DNA of 64,000 bases from an uncultured Sphingomonadaceae bacterium (GTDB taxonomy: Bacteria > Pseudomonadota > Alphaproteobacteria > Sphingomonadales > Sphingomonadaceae): NCBI GenBank assembly GCA_947503245.1, contig CANNCV010000001.1, positions 1,797,501 through 1,861,500 on the forward strand. Reading direction: 5' to 3'. Numbering within the stretch: the first letter of the stretch is position 1; the number at the start of each line of letters is the position of its first letter. Both the position numbers and the translations under genes were made by a program. This document shows positions 53,710 through 62,889 of the stretch, in pieces. A model generated the notes under the pieces. It ran no database searches and was not told where the DNA came from. It worked only from the letters and a program-made list of their open reading frames with translations.

Positions 53710-54764
53710 TTTCGGATGAAGCCGCCAGCAAAAGTGGTGACCAGCCTGATACGCCGCGCATGAATATGATTGAAGCGATCAATAGCGCGCTTGATGTCAT
53801 GCTGTCGCGTGATCCGAATGTTATATTGATGGGTGAGGATATTGGCTATTTTGGCGGCGTTTTCCGCTGTACGGCCGGTCTTCAGGAGAAGCATGGTCTG
53901 ACGCGTGTATTTGACACGCCGATTAGTGAATGCGGCATTATTGGTGCTGCGGTTGGGATGGGGGCTTATGGTCTGCGCCCTGTGCCGGAAATACAATTTG
54001 CCGATTATATTTACCCCGGTATTGACCAACTTATTTCTGAAGCCGCGCGGCTTCGCTATCGTTCGGTTGGAGAATTTATTTCACCACTGACTGTGCGCTC
54101 GCCATTTGGCGGCGGTATTTTTGGCGGGCAGACTCACAGCCAATCACCGGAAAGCCTGTTTACACATGTTGCAGGCCTAAAAACGGTTATTCCGTCTACG
54201 CCCTATGATGCCAAAGGACTGTTGATCGCGTCGATTGAAGACAATGACCCTGTGATCTTCTTTGAACCTAAACGCATATATAATGGCCCTTTTGATGGCT
54301 TTTATGACAAGCCGGTTCAGCCTTGGTCAAAGCATGATGGTTCGGAAGTTCCCGAAGATTATTATCGCGTTGAATTGGGTAAAGCCAATATTGTGCGCGC
54401 TGGGACGGAGTTTACCGTGCTGGCTTATGGCACGATGGTCCATGTTGCCAAAGCAGTGGTAGAGGCGCATGGCGTTGATGCAGAGGTCATCGATCTAAGA
54501 ACATTGGTGCCGTTAGACATTGAGACGATCGAGGCGTCAGTGAAAAAGACTGGACGCTGTTTGATCGTGCACGAAGCAACGCGCACCAGCGGTTTTGGTG
54601 CAGAGCTTGCTGCTTTGGTGCAAGAACGCTGTTTCTATCATCTCGAAGCACCTGTTGAACGCGTTACTGGTTTCGATACACCTTATCCGCACTCGCTGGA
54701 ATGGGCATATTTCCCCGGACCCGTACGGATTGGTGATGCCATCGCCAAATTGTTAAAGGACTGA
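53694..54764 (+). CDS. bkdA2: Branched-chain 2-oxoacid dehydrogenase E1 subunit beta
   Basis: The 356-residue transketolase-like subunit pairs with E1alpha. It shows VILMGEDIGYFGGVFRCTAGL, FDTPISECGIIGAAVGMGAYG and IQFADYIYPGIDQL, all conserved in BCKDH E1beta. It starts within the end of the alpha gene, and the E2 gene follows after 5 bases, so the three are one operon. Confidence 0.95.
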   Translation: MAEQMISDEAASKSGDQPDTPRMNMIEAINSALDVMLSRDPNVILMGEDIGYFGGVFRCTAGLQEKHGLTRVFDTPISECGIIGAAVGMGAYGLRPVPEIQFADYIYPGIDQLISEAARLRYRSVGEFISPLTVRSPFGGGIFGGQTHSQSPESLFTHVAGLKTVIPSTPYDAKGLLIASIEDNDPVIFFEPKRIYNGPFDGFYDKPVQPWSKHDGSEVPEDYYRVELGKANIVRAGTEFTVLAYGTMVHVAKAVVEAHGVDAEVIDLRTLVPLDIETIEASVKKTGRCLIVHEATRTSGFGAELAALVQERCFYHLEAPVERVTGFDTPYPHSLEWAYFPGPVRIGDAIAKLLKD

Positions 54765-54769
54765 TAAAT

Positions 54770-56047
54770 ATGGCAAAATATAGCTATACACTGCCCGATA
54801 TTGGCGAAGGTGTTGTTGAGGCCGAGATTGTTGCATGGCATGTCAAAGTTGGTGATGTGGTCAATGAAGATGACCCGATAGCCGATATGATGACCGACAA
54901 AGCAACGGTTGAGATGGAAAGCCCTGTCACTGGAGTTGTAACCAAATTGGCTGGTGAAGCAGGCGATATTGTCAATATTGGTTCTATGCTCGTCGAATTT
55001 GAAGTCGATGGCGATGTGGCGTCAGATGATCAATCGAGTGAGACTGACAGCGATCCTGTCTCTGTCACGCCGGCTGAAGACATTAAACCGGCGCCGGTAA
55101 AGACGGAAAATATAAGAACAGAAAAACCAGCTATAGAGGCGGCGGCGCCACCAAAAACCGCACCTGTTGCGCCAAAACCAACGGGTGCTCAATCATCTAG
55201 TAAAGTGTTGGCTTCTCCGGTTGTTCGGCAAAGAGCGCGTGAGCTTGGTGTAAATCTGGAACGGGTAAAACCTCAGGCTGATGGCCGTATCCGTCATTCT
55301 GATCTGGATGCATATTTAAGCTATGGTGGCGGCGCTGCTCATGGCGGGCGAGCGGCTGATGAAGACATTAAAGTCATTGGAATGCGCAAACGCATTGCCC
55401 AGAATATGGCTGAGTCCAAGCGCAATATTCCGCACTTCACCTATGTTGAAGAGATCAACGTCTCGAAACTTGAAGATATGCGACAAGAGATGAACGCCAA
55501 TCGCGGAGAGCGGCCAAAACTGACGGTTTTGCCGCTTCTTATCACGGCCATCTGTCGCACATTGCGTGATTATCCGATGTTGAATGCGCGCTATGACGAT
55601 GAAGCCGGTATTGTTACGCGTTCCGGCGCAGTGCATCTTGGCATTGCGACACAGACCGATGCAGGTTTGATGGTTCCCGTCCTTCGCGGTGCAGAAAGCA
55701 TGAATGTCTGGGATATGGCGAGTGAAATTGCGCGTTTATCCGAAGCAGCTCGCAATGGGAAAGCACGGAGTGATGAACTTTCCGGATCAACCCTGACGCT
55801 AACATCTTTGGGTCCATTGGGAGGTGTGACAACAACACCTGTTATCAATCGGCCTGAAGTGGCGATTATTGGGCCTAACAAAATTGTCGAGCGACCCATT
55901 GTTGAAAATGATACAGTCGTGATCGCCAAGATGATGAACATCTCGATATCCTGCGATCACCGCGTCGTGGATGGTTATGATGCCGCCAGCTTTGTTCAAG
56001 ATCTCAAACGCAAAATTGAGACACCGGTTTTCATTTTTGCAGACTGA
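54770..56047 (+). CDS. bkdB: Dihydrolipoamide acyltransferase (E2), branched-chain type
   Basis: The 425-residue core protein has one lipoyl domain (lipoyl Lys44 in MTDKATVEMESP), a Pro/Ala-rich linker, a subunit-binding domain (VLASPVVRQRARELGVN), and the acyltransferase domain with catalytic HRVVDG near the C-terminus. It passes the acyl group from E1 to CoA. The E3 lipoamide dehydrogenase gene is not adjacent; the cell probably uses an lpd elsewhere. A small hairpin follows before the convergent DUF11 cluster. Confidence 0.94.
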   Translation: MAKYSYTLPDIGEGVVEAEIVAWHVKVGDVVNEDDPIADMMTDKATVEMESPVTGVVTKLAGEAGDIVNIGSMLVEFEVDGDVASDDQSSETDSDPVSVTPAEDIKPAPVKTENIRTEKPAIEAAAPPKTAPVAPKPTGAQSSSKVLASPVVRQRARELGVNLERVKPQADGRIRHSDLDAYLSYGGGAAHGGRAADEDIKVIGMRKRIAQNMAESKRNIPHFTYVEEINVSKLEDMRQEMNANRGERPKLTVLPLLITAICRTLRDYPMLNARYDDEAGIVTRSGAVHLGIATQTDAGLMVPVLRGAESMNVWDMASEIARLSEAARNGKARSDELSGSTLTLTSLGPLGGVTTTPVINRPEVAIIGPNKIVERPIVENDTVVIAKMMNISISCDHRVVDGYDAASFVQDLKRKIETPVFIFAD

Positions 56048-56061
56048 TATTCTGCGGCGCA

Positions 56062-56083
56062 ATTATCAGTTTTGATAATCTTT
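56062..56083. terminator. Hairpin between convergent genes
   Basis: ATTATCA (56062-56068), loop GTTT, TGATAAT (56073-56079), then CTTT. It lies in the 34-base gap between the E2 gene and the large surface-protein gene, whose stop it touches. The stem is AT-rich and so only moderately stable. Confidence 0.5.
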
Positions 56084-59000
56084 AGCGGCCAACCAATTGA
56101 CCAATGCTTTGTTGGTCAAACTTCAGGCGGAAGGTTATGAATGGGCCGCTGCGTGTGTAGCGTGCCTGTTCAAAATCACGATCTTCAAAGCCTACAAAGT
56201 TATAGCCGATAATGACATTGCTGTTCTTAAAAGGTGCCAGTCCAACAGTCGGGCCCCCTGCATAGGCAATGCTGTCAGCATTATTACCAATTCTTACTGT
56301 GCCAGCGCCGCCAACCGAAACTGTGTCATTAACATCGAAACGGATATCCGCGCCAACAACATTGGTCCAGCCTTCGATATCGTCCAGGCCAAAGCGGTCA
56401 AAGACATAACGTGTACCCCAGAAGAGGCTGTACTCACCACGTTCCCAGAAACGCAGGCCGTCATCGACACGGCGATCGTCATTCTCATGGATTGGTGTGT
56501 AGTTTACACTCAGGCTGTTAATGACCCGGCGTGAAGTAACATCACCGCTTACCGTCAACAATGCGCCGCCAATGGGGCCAGCTTCGCCAGCGATAGCGTT
56601 ACGAACACTGTCTTCACGATATTCAAGGCGGTTCAGGAATGACCAGCGGCTATCATCAGGACGGTGTGCCCAGCTAAGCTCGCCTTCAATATTCGTGGTT
56701 TCAACACCGCCATTGGTTTCAGCTGTGAAGTAGCTGAACAGTCCAGCAAGCGAGCTGCCATTACCAATTTGCTTCAGCGCAGCGGTGTTAATTCCATAAC
56801 GGTCACCCAGCTCACCAAAGCGATATTCTGCACGGCTAGCCCAGCTCCAATCATCCTTGCGATAGGTTGCCCCTGCGGTCAGCGCGATAAAGTCTTCGCT
56901 GATCGCGCCGGTGGTAGCGAGGAAGCCGCCCGATGCAACAGGCTGCAAAGGATTGAGTACGTCTTCGGTTTGGATAGCACCATTTAATGTCTGATTGGCA
57001 TCCAAAGAGAAATCGACTGTCCAATTGTCATCCAGTTTCAAAGATTGAGCGAAACCAAGTGACGCGAAGGTGCGTGGTCCAAATTCTTCGATCGACTGCT
57101 GATTGGCAGTGGTCAGGATACGAGCGCCGGCCCATGGTGACAGTTCGAAACCAACACGTGCTGTTTGTGCATCAAACGTTTCACCGTCAGCAATTTCATA
57201 TCCGCCAATCACTTTGATATCGGGCGTGATAGCATAGCGAGCACCGATACGATGGCGGGCAGGGAAGTCCGCACTGTCATTATTGCCACCAAGTGCAAAC
57301 TCGGTTGAGGCATCAATTTCCAGCTTATTATCAAAGAAGCGTTTTGCACCACCAATATTGACCAGTGTCGAACGGTTGACGCTGCCATCAGCCAAACGAT
57401 CTTCTGCATGGGTCAGACCGGTACGCAGAGATTGTGTATCACCGCGATACTCAATGCTGGCGCTACCTGCACGGCGACGGGCACCGGAAAAGAGGAAGTC
57501 TTCCTGATAAGCAGCCAGAGCAACGTTAATCTGCTTGTTGAGACGATAGCGTGTATCGATACCGAATTTGCGCGTGCCGGCTTCAACACCATTTTGCTGA
57601 CCCAGGCCGAAATTCACAGCCTGACGACGGACATAAGCAAGTACATCGAGTTTTGCACCATGATGCTCAGCTTCAACCAACCATGCAGTTGCTGTGCCAG
57701 GGTCTGCAATGCCGCTATTGGCATTGCTGTCGCCATCAGAGATTGCGAATTCAGCACGCAGCTCAGTCTGTACATCTGGCTGATAGCGAATATCGACACC
57801 GCCAAGATTGGTGGTTTGATCAGCGCCTTCATCATGAATGGCACTCGCCGCTATCTGCAATTTCTGGTCTGCACTGCGCCAGCTGACACGGCCGCCAGCA
57901 TTTAATGTACGCTCACCAATGCCATCAACTTCATAGGTGATGATGATGAACTGTGGATCAAGGTTAATCCGGCTCAAAATAGGCTCACGGAAGCGCAAGG
58001 TGCCAGTCACATAATCAATATCATAATCAATATGGCGTGTCAGTTGACGCTCTTCGACTATGCGTTGTGATTGGAAGCGGTCACGGATTTGGATAGAAAC
58101 GCGTTCGCTGTTGATGATGACATCGCGCGACGACAGGGCATAAGGGCCAGTCAGGCCATTGCCTTGCAGTTCTTCGCGGCGGAAGCGGAAAGGCGTATCG
58201 GCTGCGAATGCGGTCGCTGAAACCTGATCAGAGCGATATTCACTTTTCACACCGTTGAAAGAACGCTGATAGCGGGACAGCTGAGATTCGTTCAAGCCAG
58301 TCTCATAATCACCAAACAGAGCATAGAATTGCGGGCGTTCAAGGCGCAGATACAGGCGGCGAATGCTTGCAGCGTCAAAGCGTTGCTCTGAACGGTCCGC
58401 ATAGATTGTGTAATAGCTACGTGGATCGATAACACCGCCAAATTCGGTTTCATCGCTCTCTTTGTTGCTATCATAAGCCAGTGTCAGCAACCATTTGCCC
58501 TGCACACGGCCTTTTGCATAGAGCGCAACACGGCCATCAAGGTTGATGCTGTCTTCGTCGTCTGACAGAGCCTCTAAACGGCTGTCCAGAGTGTTGAAGC
58601 CAACGGTACCAGCTGCAAAGCCTACAACTGTCCAAGGACGGTTGCCCGGATCGAGCCACGTTTCAACGCGTTGTGTGCGCTGTGTTTCGCCATCTTGGAA
58701 GTTAAAGGTCACGCTGACCGTGCCTGACGCAGTGGTTGGCGCCAGTGTTACATAAGCGATGCCATCATCACCTTCGACACGCCATACCGGCCGTGCACGC
58801 TCAAGACCTGATAATTGGTTGGCCTGTTGTGCATCAACCTCAATAGCGGGCTGATAGGGTGCAGGAACCTGGAAATCACCAACAGAGTCATGACGGATAG
58901 GCTTACCATCGCGATCGGTCAGGCGCACAGCGATAACTGGGCGTGTAACACCATCTGCAATCAGTATCGAACGCTCTTTCAAGAATTCTGCGTTCAGTGG

Positions 59001-61193
59001 ACCTGATGCATAATGCACGGTGCGGGTGAGTTCTTCGACAACATTACCGCCACGGTTCAGAATTTTTGCGGTCAGGACATTTGAACCTTGGTCGAGTTCA
59101 ATTGCACGCCATATGCTGATGCGCCAGCGACCATCAGGGCTTTTACGAGCGCCTTCAAAAGTCAGATTGTTGACGGCTTTGCCATTGGCGAACAACTCAA
59201 CGGTCTGTCCGGCCATATGCTTGATAACAACGCGCAGTGATTTGGCACGTGGATTGTGGTTTTCCTGTGGGAAGACCCAGCCAATACCAGCGGTTTCGCC
59301 TACAAACCAGTCACGATCGCTGCCAGCAGCTTCTTGGTCGGTAAGAATGTCAGGGCGCTTGGTCGCAGCTTCAACAGCTGCAGGAGCGTCACGTGGGGCA
59401 ACTTTGCGGGCACGGAAGTCTGCGCGCTTCAATGCGCCGCCACGGCCTTCTACAAAGCGTGAAATATCACTGCCCGCGCTGCGTGTATTGCGTGCACAAT
59501 CCATCGGCGCAAGGTCCAGAGGGAAGGTTGATGGGTCAACTTGAACCACATGCAGTCCTGGCAATACGCCTTCAAAGTGATAGCGACCATCTTGATCGGT
59601 AATCGCGAAGCGACCGTCTTGTAGCATAACACGTACACCAGCGATGCCGTTTGCCTGGCGAGGGTCAACGGTGCAGGCACCATCGGTAACCCGGCCGATA
59701 ATCGTAAAGCGATCGGAAATGGCGTCACGTGCAATGCGGGTAAAGGCTTCAGCTACGCCGCTGACAGCGCCGCGTGTATCACTTGCAGTTGCTGTGTTGG
59801 CAATGTCACCAGGTAATGCATCAGGGCGAACCTCGGTCAAATAGGTCAGCAATCCACTGCCGCCGGCAGGAAGTGCAGGGACTTCAAGCGAAAAGCTTCC
59901 ACCGTCAGGCGCTATATCGGCGGTAACCAAATCGCCATTATAGCGGATGGTGTCTGCTCTTAAGCGCAGGGCAAATGGCAGGTCATCTGTGATGGTGATA
60001 CGGCCCGTATCACGGCGCGAATCTGAGTTGCGTACAATAATGCGATATTGCAAAGCATCACCCGGTTCCGCAACGGCAGCTGACACTGTTTTGGTCAAAG
60101 CAAGCGGTGCACCTGGTTGATCGACAGGAATATCGATGCGTACAGGGGCAGGGTCATCAAGGGTTATGATGCCACCAAAAGAACCATCTGCAATGATGAA
60201 GGCTTCGCCATCTGGACGGCGCAATAGTGCGATTTCTTCAGGTGTGGCGTTCGAAATCCATGTGAACGGAGCAGGGGGCTCTACAATGATACGATAGTCA
60301 CCAGGACGCGCAAATGGGAAGCGGTAAAAACCTGGCTCAAATACATAGACTGCGCCGCTGGCATCAGTGACTGTTGATCCTGTAAATATGGTTGACGGGA
60401 AGGCGGAAACGCCGTCGTCACCGAAAACTTCTGCTGGTTGACCAGTTGCATTGTCGATCAGAGTTACGCGCGCACCAGAAACCGGAGTGCCGTCCGCACT
60501 GTCAAATACCAAACCAAATGGGTCAATTAATATATCAACGCTAACCTCACCTAATAGTTCGCCGCCATCATCATCGCTAATATCGATGCTGAGCTCACTG
60601 CCAGGAACAACCGACAGGATACAATTGCCTTGAACAGGCTGTGGAGGCACGGATGCTGTATTGATGACCCCGACAAAGTCACTCGTGTTAACACCAGTCT
60701 CTGTAACAGAGATGGTTTCACGGTCACCTTCTTCAGTGGTCAGGACAATGTTAAAGCTATCAATCGCATTGGCGTCCAGATTATGGGCCGGTGAGTTGAT
60801 AAGAATAACAAGCGGTTCATTCGGTGAGATCACAGTCCGGGGGCTTAAAGATGCAGGTGCCGTCTCAAGACCTGAGAACACACCGCCAAGTGTGATCGGA
60901 ACAACGCCATTATTGCTTTGGCATTGGGTCTCGGGCAAATTGATCTGGGTGCCGCCACCCGGAGGATCATCAAACTGAAAAGTTGTAATAATAATCGGAG
61001 CGTCCGGGGGGGGCGGCGCTACGACCAAATCCACTCTGTTCGAAGGAAGCTGTACGCGTCCTTCAGAACCATCCCATTCAACAAATGCGGTATTACTAAT
61101 GGTTTGAGCATGCGCATTTGCAGAAAGCAAAGCGGCCGCCAAACCTATAGTCGCACTAGCGAGGGGTTTAAAAAGAGTGGTTAATATGTTCAT
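56082..61193 (-). CDS. Large DUF11/carboxypeptidase-regulatory-like protein with C-terminal outer-membrane barrel
   Basis: The 1703-residue protein has a signal peptide (cut near AHA-Q30), a module also found at the start of its neighbours (SNTAFVEWDGSEGRVQLPSN), a SdrD/carboxypeptidase-regulatory-like domain at about 225-305, a DUF11 repeat at about 364-485 (ALTKTVSAAVAEPGDALQYR), and a second regulatory-like domain at about 497-555 (DQDGRYHFEGVLPG). Beta-sandwich regions follow to about 890. From about 900 to the end, alternating hydrophobic and polar strands with aromatic girdles suggest a beta-barrel, the last strand being GPFITFRLKFD. Function is unknown; a surface-display or secretion platform is my inference. 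Confidence 0.75.
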   Translation of the reverse strand: MNILTTLFKPLASATIGLAAALLSANAHAQTISNTAFVEWDGSEGRVQLPSNRVDLVVAPPPPDAPIIITTFQFDDPPGGGTQINLPETQCQSNNGVVPITLGGVFSGLETAPASLSPRTVISPNEPLVILINSPAHNLDANAIDSFNIVLTTEEGDRETISVTETGVNTSDFVGVINTASVPPQPVQGNCILSVVPGSELSIDISDDDGGELLGEVSVDILIDPFGLVFDSADGTPVSGARVTLIDNATGQPAEVFGDDGVSAFPSTIFTGSTVTDASGAVYVFEPGFYRFPFARPGDYRIIVEPPAPFTWISNATPEEIALLRRPDGEAFIIADGSFGGIITLDDPAPVRIDIPVDQPGAPLALTKTVSAAVAEPGDALQYRIIVRNSDSRRDTGRITITDDLPFALRLRADTIRYNGDLVTADIAPDGGSFSLEVPALPAGGSGLLTYLTEVRPDALPGDIANTATASDTRGAVSGVAEAFTRIARDAISDRFTIIGRVTDGACTVDPRQANGIAGVRVMLQDGRFAITDQDGRYHFEGVLPGLHVVQVDPSTFPLDLAPMDCARNTRSAGSDISRFVEGRGGALKRADFRARKVAPRDAPAAVEAATKRPDILTDQEAAGSDRDWFVGETAGIGWVFPQENHNPRAKSLRVVIKHMAGQTVELFANGKAVNNLTFEGARKSPDGRWRISIWRAIELDQGSNVLTAKILNRGGNVVEELTRTVHYASGPLNAEFLKERSILIADGVTRPVIAVRLTDRDGKPIRHDSVGDFQVPAPYQPAIEVDAQQANQLSGLERARPVWRVEGDDGIAYVTLAPTTASGTVSVTFNFQDGETQRTQRVETWLDPGNRPWTVVGFAAGTVGFNTLDSRLEALSDDEDSINLDGRVALYAKGRVQGKWLLTLAYDSNKESDETEFGGVIDPRSYYTIYADRSEQRFDAASIRRLYLRLERPQFYALFGDYETGLNESQLSRYQRSFNGVKSEYRSDQVSATAFAADTPFRFRREELQGNGLTGPYALSSRDVIINSERVSIQIRDRFQSQRIVEERQLTRHIDYDIDYVTGTLRFREPILSRINLDPQFIIITYEVDGIGERTLNAGGRVSWRSADQKLQIAASAIHDEGADQTTNLGGVDIRYQPDVQTELRAEFAISDGDSNANSGIADPGTATAWLVEAEHHGAKLDVLAYVRRQAVNFGLGQQNGVEAGTRKFGIDTRYRLNKQINVALAAYQEDFLFSGARRRAGSASIEYRGDTQSLRTGLTHAEDRLADGSVNRSTLVNIGGAKRFFDNKLEIDASTEFALGGNNDSADFPARHRIGARYAITPDIKVIGGYEIADGETFDAQTARVGFELSPWAGARILTTANQQSIEEFGPRTFASLGFAQSLKLDDNWTVDFSLDANQTLNGAIQTEDVLNPLQPVASGGFLATTGAISEDFIALTAGATYRKDDWSWASRAEYRFGELGDRYGINTAALKQIGNGSSLAGLFSYFTAETNGGVETTNIEGELSWAHRPDDSRWSFLNRLEYREDSVRNAIAGEAGPIGGALLTVSGDVTSRRVINSLSVNYTPIHENDDRRVDDGLRFWERGEYSLFWGTRYVFDRFGLDDIEGWTNVVGADIRFDVNDTVSVGGAGTVRIGNNADSIAYAGGPTVGLAPFKNSNVIIGYNFVGFEDRDFEQARYTRSGPFITFRLKFDQQSIGQLVGR

Positions 61194-61206
61194 GGGGGCA
61201 AAGGGT

Positions 61207-61245
61207 GGGGATCGTCAGTCAGGAGGCTCCTTCCCGACGATCCCC
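61207..61245 (-). promoter_or_regulatory. Strong hairpin ahead of the large surface-protein gene
   Basis: GGGGATCGTC (61207-61216) and GACGATCCCC (61236-61245) form a perfect 10-bp stem; the 19-base loop holds a nested AGGAGGCTCCT. It fills the 59-base gap between the third and fourth genes of the cluster. No T run follows on the transcribed strand, so attenuation or mRNA processing is likelier than termination. Confidence 0.6.
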
Positions 61246-61252
61246 GCCATCC

Positions 61253-62356
61253 TTAGTCTACAGTAACTCGGAAAACGAGCGTACGTGCATCGCCTGCAGC
61301 GACTGTTGGGATTGTGCCCGTAACAGTGTTGCTTGCGAAGCTGCCACCTGCGGCGCCATCGGCGTTACAAGTAAAGCTTGTTGCTATGTCACCGGTAATC
61401 GTGCCGTTAAGCAGATTGCCGAAGCTCGAGTCATAAGTGATATTGGCCAAGAGCGGATCCGATATTGTAATGCTTGAAGCATCGGCAACGCCGGACGCGT
61501 TTCCGATTGCGATACAATATTCTACGACCGCACCTGGAATAGCTTTAGGGTTAGTCGTGCCATTTACTGGATCAGAGATAACCGTAGAGATTTTTCGTAC
61601 GGTAATATCAGCAGCTTGAACGGTGTAATCGTCGGTAGCGCTGAATGAACCATCGCGGTTTGCGTCGGTATCACCTGCACCATCAGCGAATACGGTTTCA
61701 ACACCGTCTGTGTCTGCACCGGTATCTTCAGTAATTGCTGCACCAACTGTGCCGCCAACTGTACCACCTTCACGCGCAGTTGCTGTCAATGTTACAGCTG
61801 CAACATCACCATTAACCTGAGCGTTAGGAATTGAACCGATTACAAATACAGTAACGTTCGCGTCTACGCCCAGCTCATCGATAAATGTTTGTGTATCGTC
61901 AGCAGGGTTATAGATGCCGTCGCCATCATCGACGAAAATTTGCAGCGAACCTACGTCAAAGTTGTCGGTTCCGCCATTTGGAGCAGCACCGCCGCCTTGG
62001 TTTGCTACTGCAAGCTGGAAGTCGAGAACTTCGTTTGACGTGTTGGTTACAACAAAAGTTGTTACCGGTGGCGGTGTATCACTGTCATTTTGTCCAGGTG
62101 ATACTGATGTTGTTGCATTATCAGATGCAGCAACCGTCAAGTTGATCACACGGTCAACTTGAAAGGTATCAGAGGCTGTCTCTTCCGTCTGATCAACGCC
62201 GCCAACCTGGTAATTAACCGTTACGGTGTTATCGATATCTGTGCCCGCCAACGTTGTGTTGGGGACTGTAGTCGCTTGTGCAAACGCTGGATTGGCTGCG
62301 CCAATCGATAATGCGAATGCCGAAGCAGCTACAAGAAACTGCTTTCTACTATTCAT
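61253..62356 (-). CDS. Secreted DUF11-type protein, paralogue of the 62886-63899 product
   Basis: The 367-residue protein has a signal peptide ending NPAFAQ, the module AGTDIDNTVTVNYQVGG, a Ca-binding-like loop IFVDDGDGIYNPADD, the strand VDANVTVFVIGSIPN and, at the C-terminus, a DUF11 domain (AADITVRKISTVISDPVNGT, AIPGAVVEYCIAIGN, ITISDPLLANITY). Each part has a counterpart in the same order in the product of 62886-63899, so the two arose by duplication. It contains two cysteines in the last domain (EYCIAIG and FTCNAD) that may form a disulfide. Confidence 0.75.
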   Translation of the reverse strand: MNSRKQFLVAASAFALSIGAANPAFAQATTVPNTTLAGTDIDNTVTVNYQVGGVDQTEETASDTFQVDRVINLTVAASDNATTSVSPGQNDSDTPPPVTTFVVTNTSNEVLDFQLAVANQGGGAAPNGGTDNFDVGSLQIFVDDGDGIYNPADDTQTFIDELGVDANVTVFVIGSIPNAQVNGDVAAVTLTATAREGGTVGGTVGAAITEDTGADTDGVETVFADGAGDTDANRDGSFSATDDYTVQAADITVRKISTVISDPVNGTTNPKAIPGAVVEYCIAIGNASGVADASSITISDPLLANITYDSSFGNLLNGTITGDIATSFTCNADGAAGGSFASNTVTGTIPTVAAGDARTLVFRVTVD

Positions 62357-62418
62357 TTCTGGTCTCCATTCTTCTTCAATTAATCCAAAGTATTCCGCTT
62401 GGATGTTGTGCGGTGTGA

Positions 62419-62889
62419 CTATTTAACTACGCCACGAAACGTTAATTTCCCTTCATCACCATTTGTAATATCTTCTAAAATGACCCAGCGAATGTGCGTG
62501 ACATCTGCTGGTGAAGCGGGACGAAAACGCCCATCGTCGAGGGCGATTCGCAAATCTTCCAATCGCGCCCAGTTTTTTCCGCCATCAACGGAAACTTGTT
62601 CGCTGCCATCCAGGGTTTCCTGGAATCTTACGGCAGCGGGAATCGGGTTTGTAATCACAACATCGGTTGCCGGTGTCGGACTGGTGTTTTTGTAGCTGAC
62701 TACAAAAACAAGCCGGTCACCCGGGATCAAAGATGTTGGTCTTTCAAGAACAACAGCAGGCTTTCCTGCCGTTTTGGTAATGCGTTCGACAAAAATTTCG
62801 CTTTCAAGCGCGATATTGCCATTGGCCAGAGCAGGCGCGGAAAATATTGCGCTGACGGCTGCTAAAATAGTGAAAAATTTACGGATCAT
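62419..62889 (-). CDS. Small secreted DUF11-type protein
   Basis: The 156-residue protein is a signal peptide (ILAAVSAIFSAPALANG) plus one DUF11-like domain: LIPGDRLVFVVSYKNTSPTP, ATDVVITNPIPAAVRF and VSVDGGKNWARLEDL. The last part, RPASPADVTHIRWVILEDI, is common in small sphingomonad proteins of this kind. The start overlaps the previous gene by four bases (ATGA), so expression is coupled. It could be a subunit or partner of the larger paralogues; the role is unknown. Confidence 0.75.
   Translation of the reverse strand: MIRKFFTILAAVSAIFSAPALANGNIALESEIFVERITKTAGKPAVVLERPTSLIPGDRLVFVVSYKNTSPTPATDVVITNPIPAAVRFQETLDGSEQVSVDGGKNWARLEDLRIALDDGRFRPASPADVTHIRWVILEDITNGDEGKLTFRGVVK

Noticed and set aside
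56082-61193. The 1703-residue protein as a TonB-dependent receptor
   Set aside because: It has no plug domain or TonB box after the signal peptide, and the N-terminal half is made of DUF11 and regulatory-like domains.
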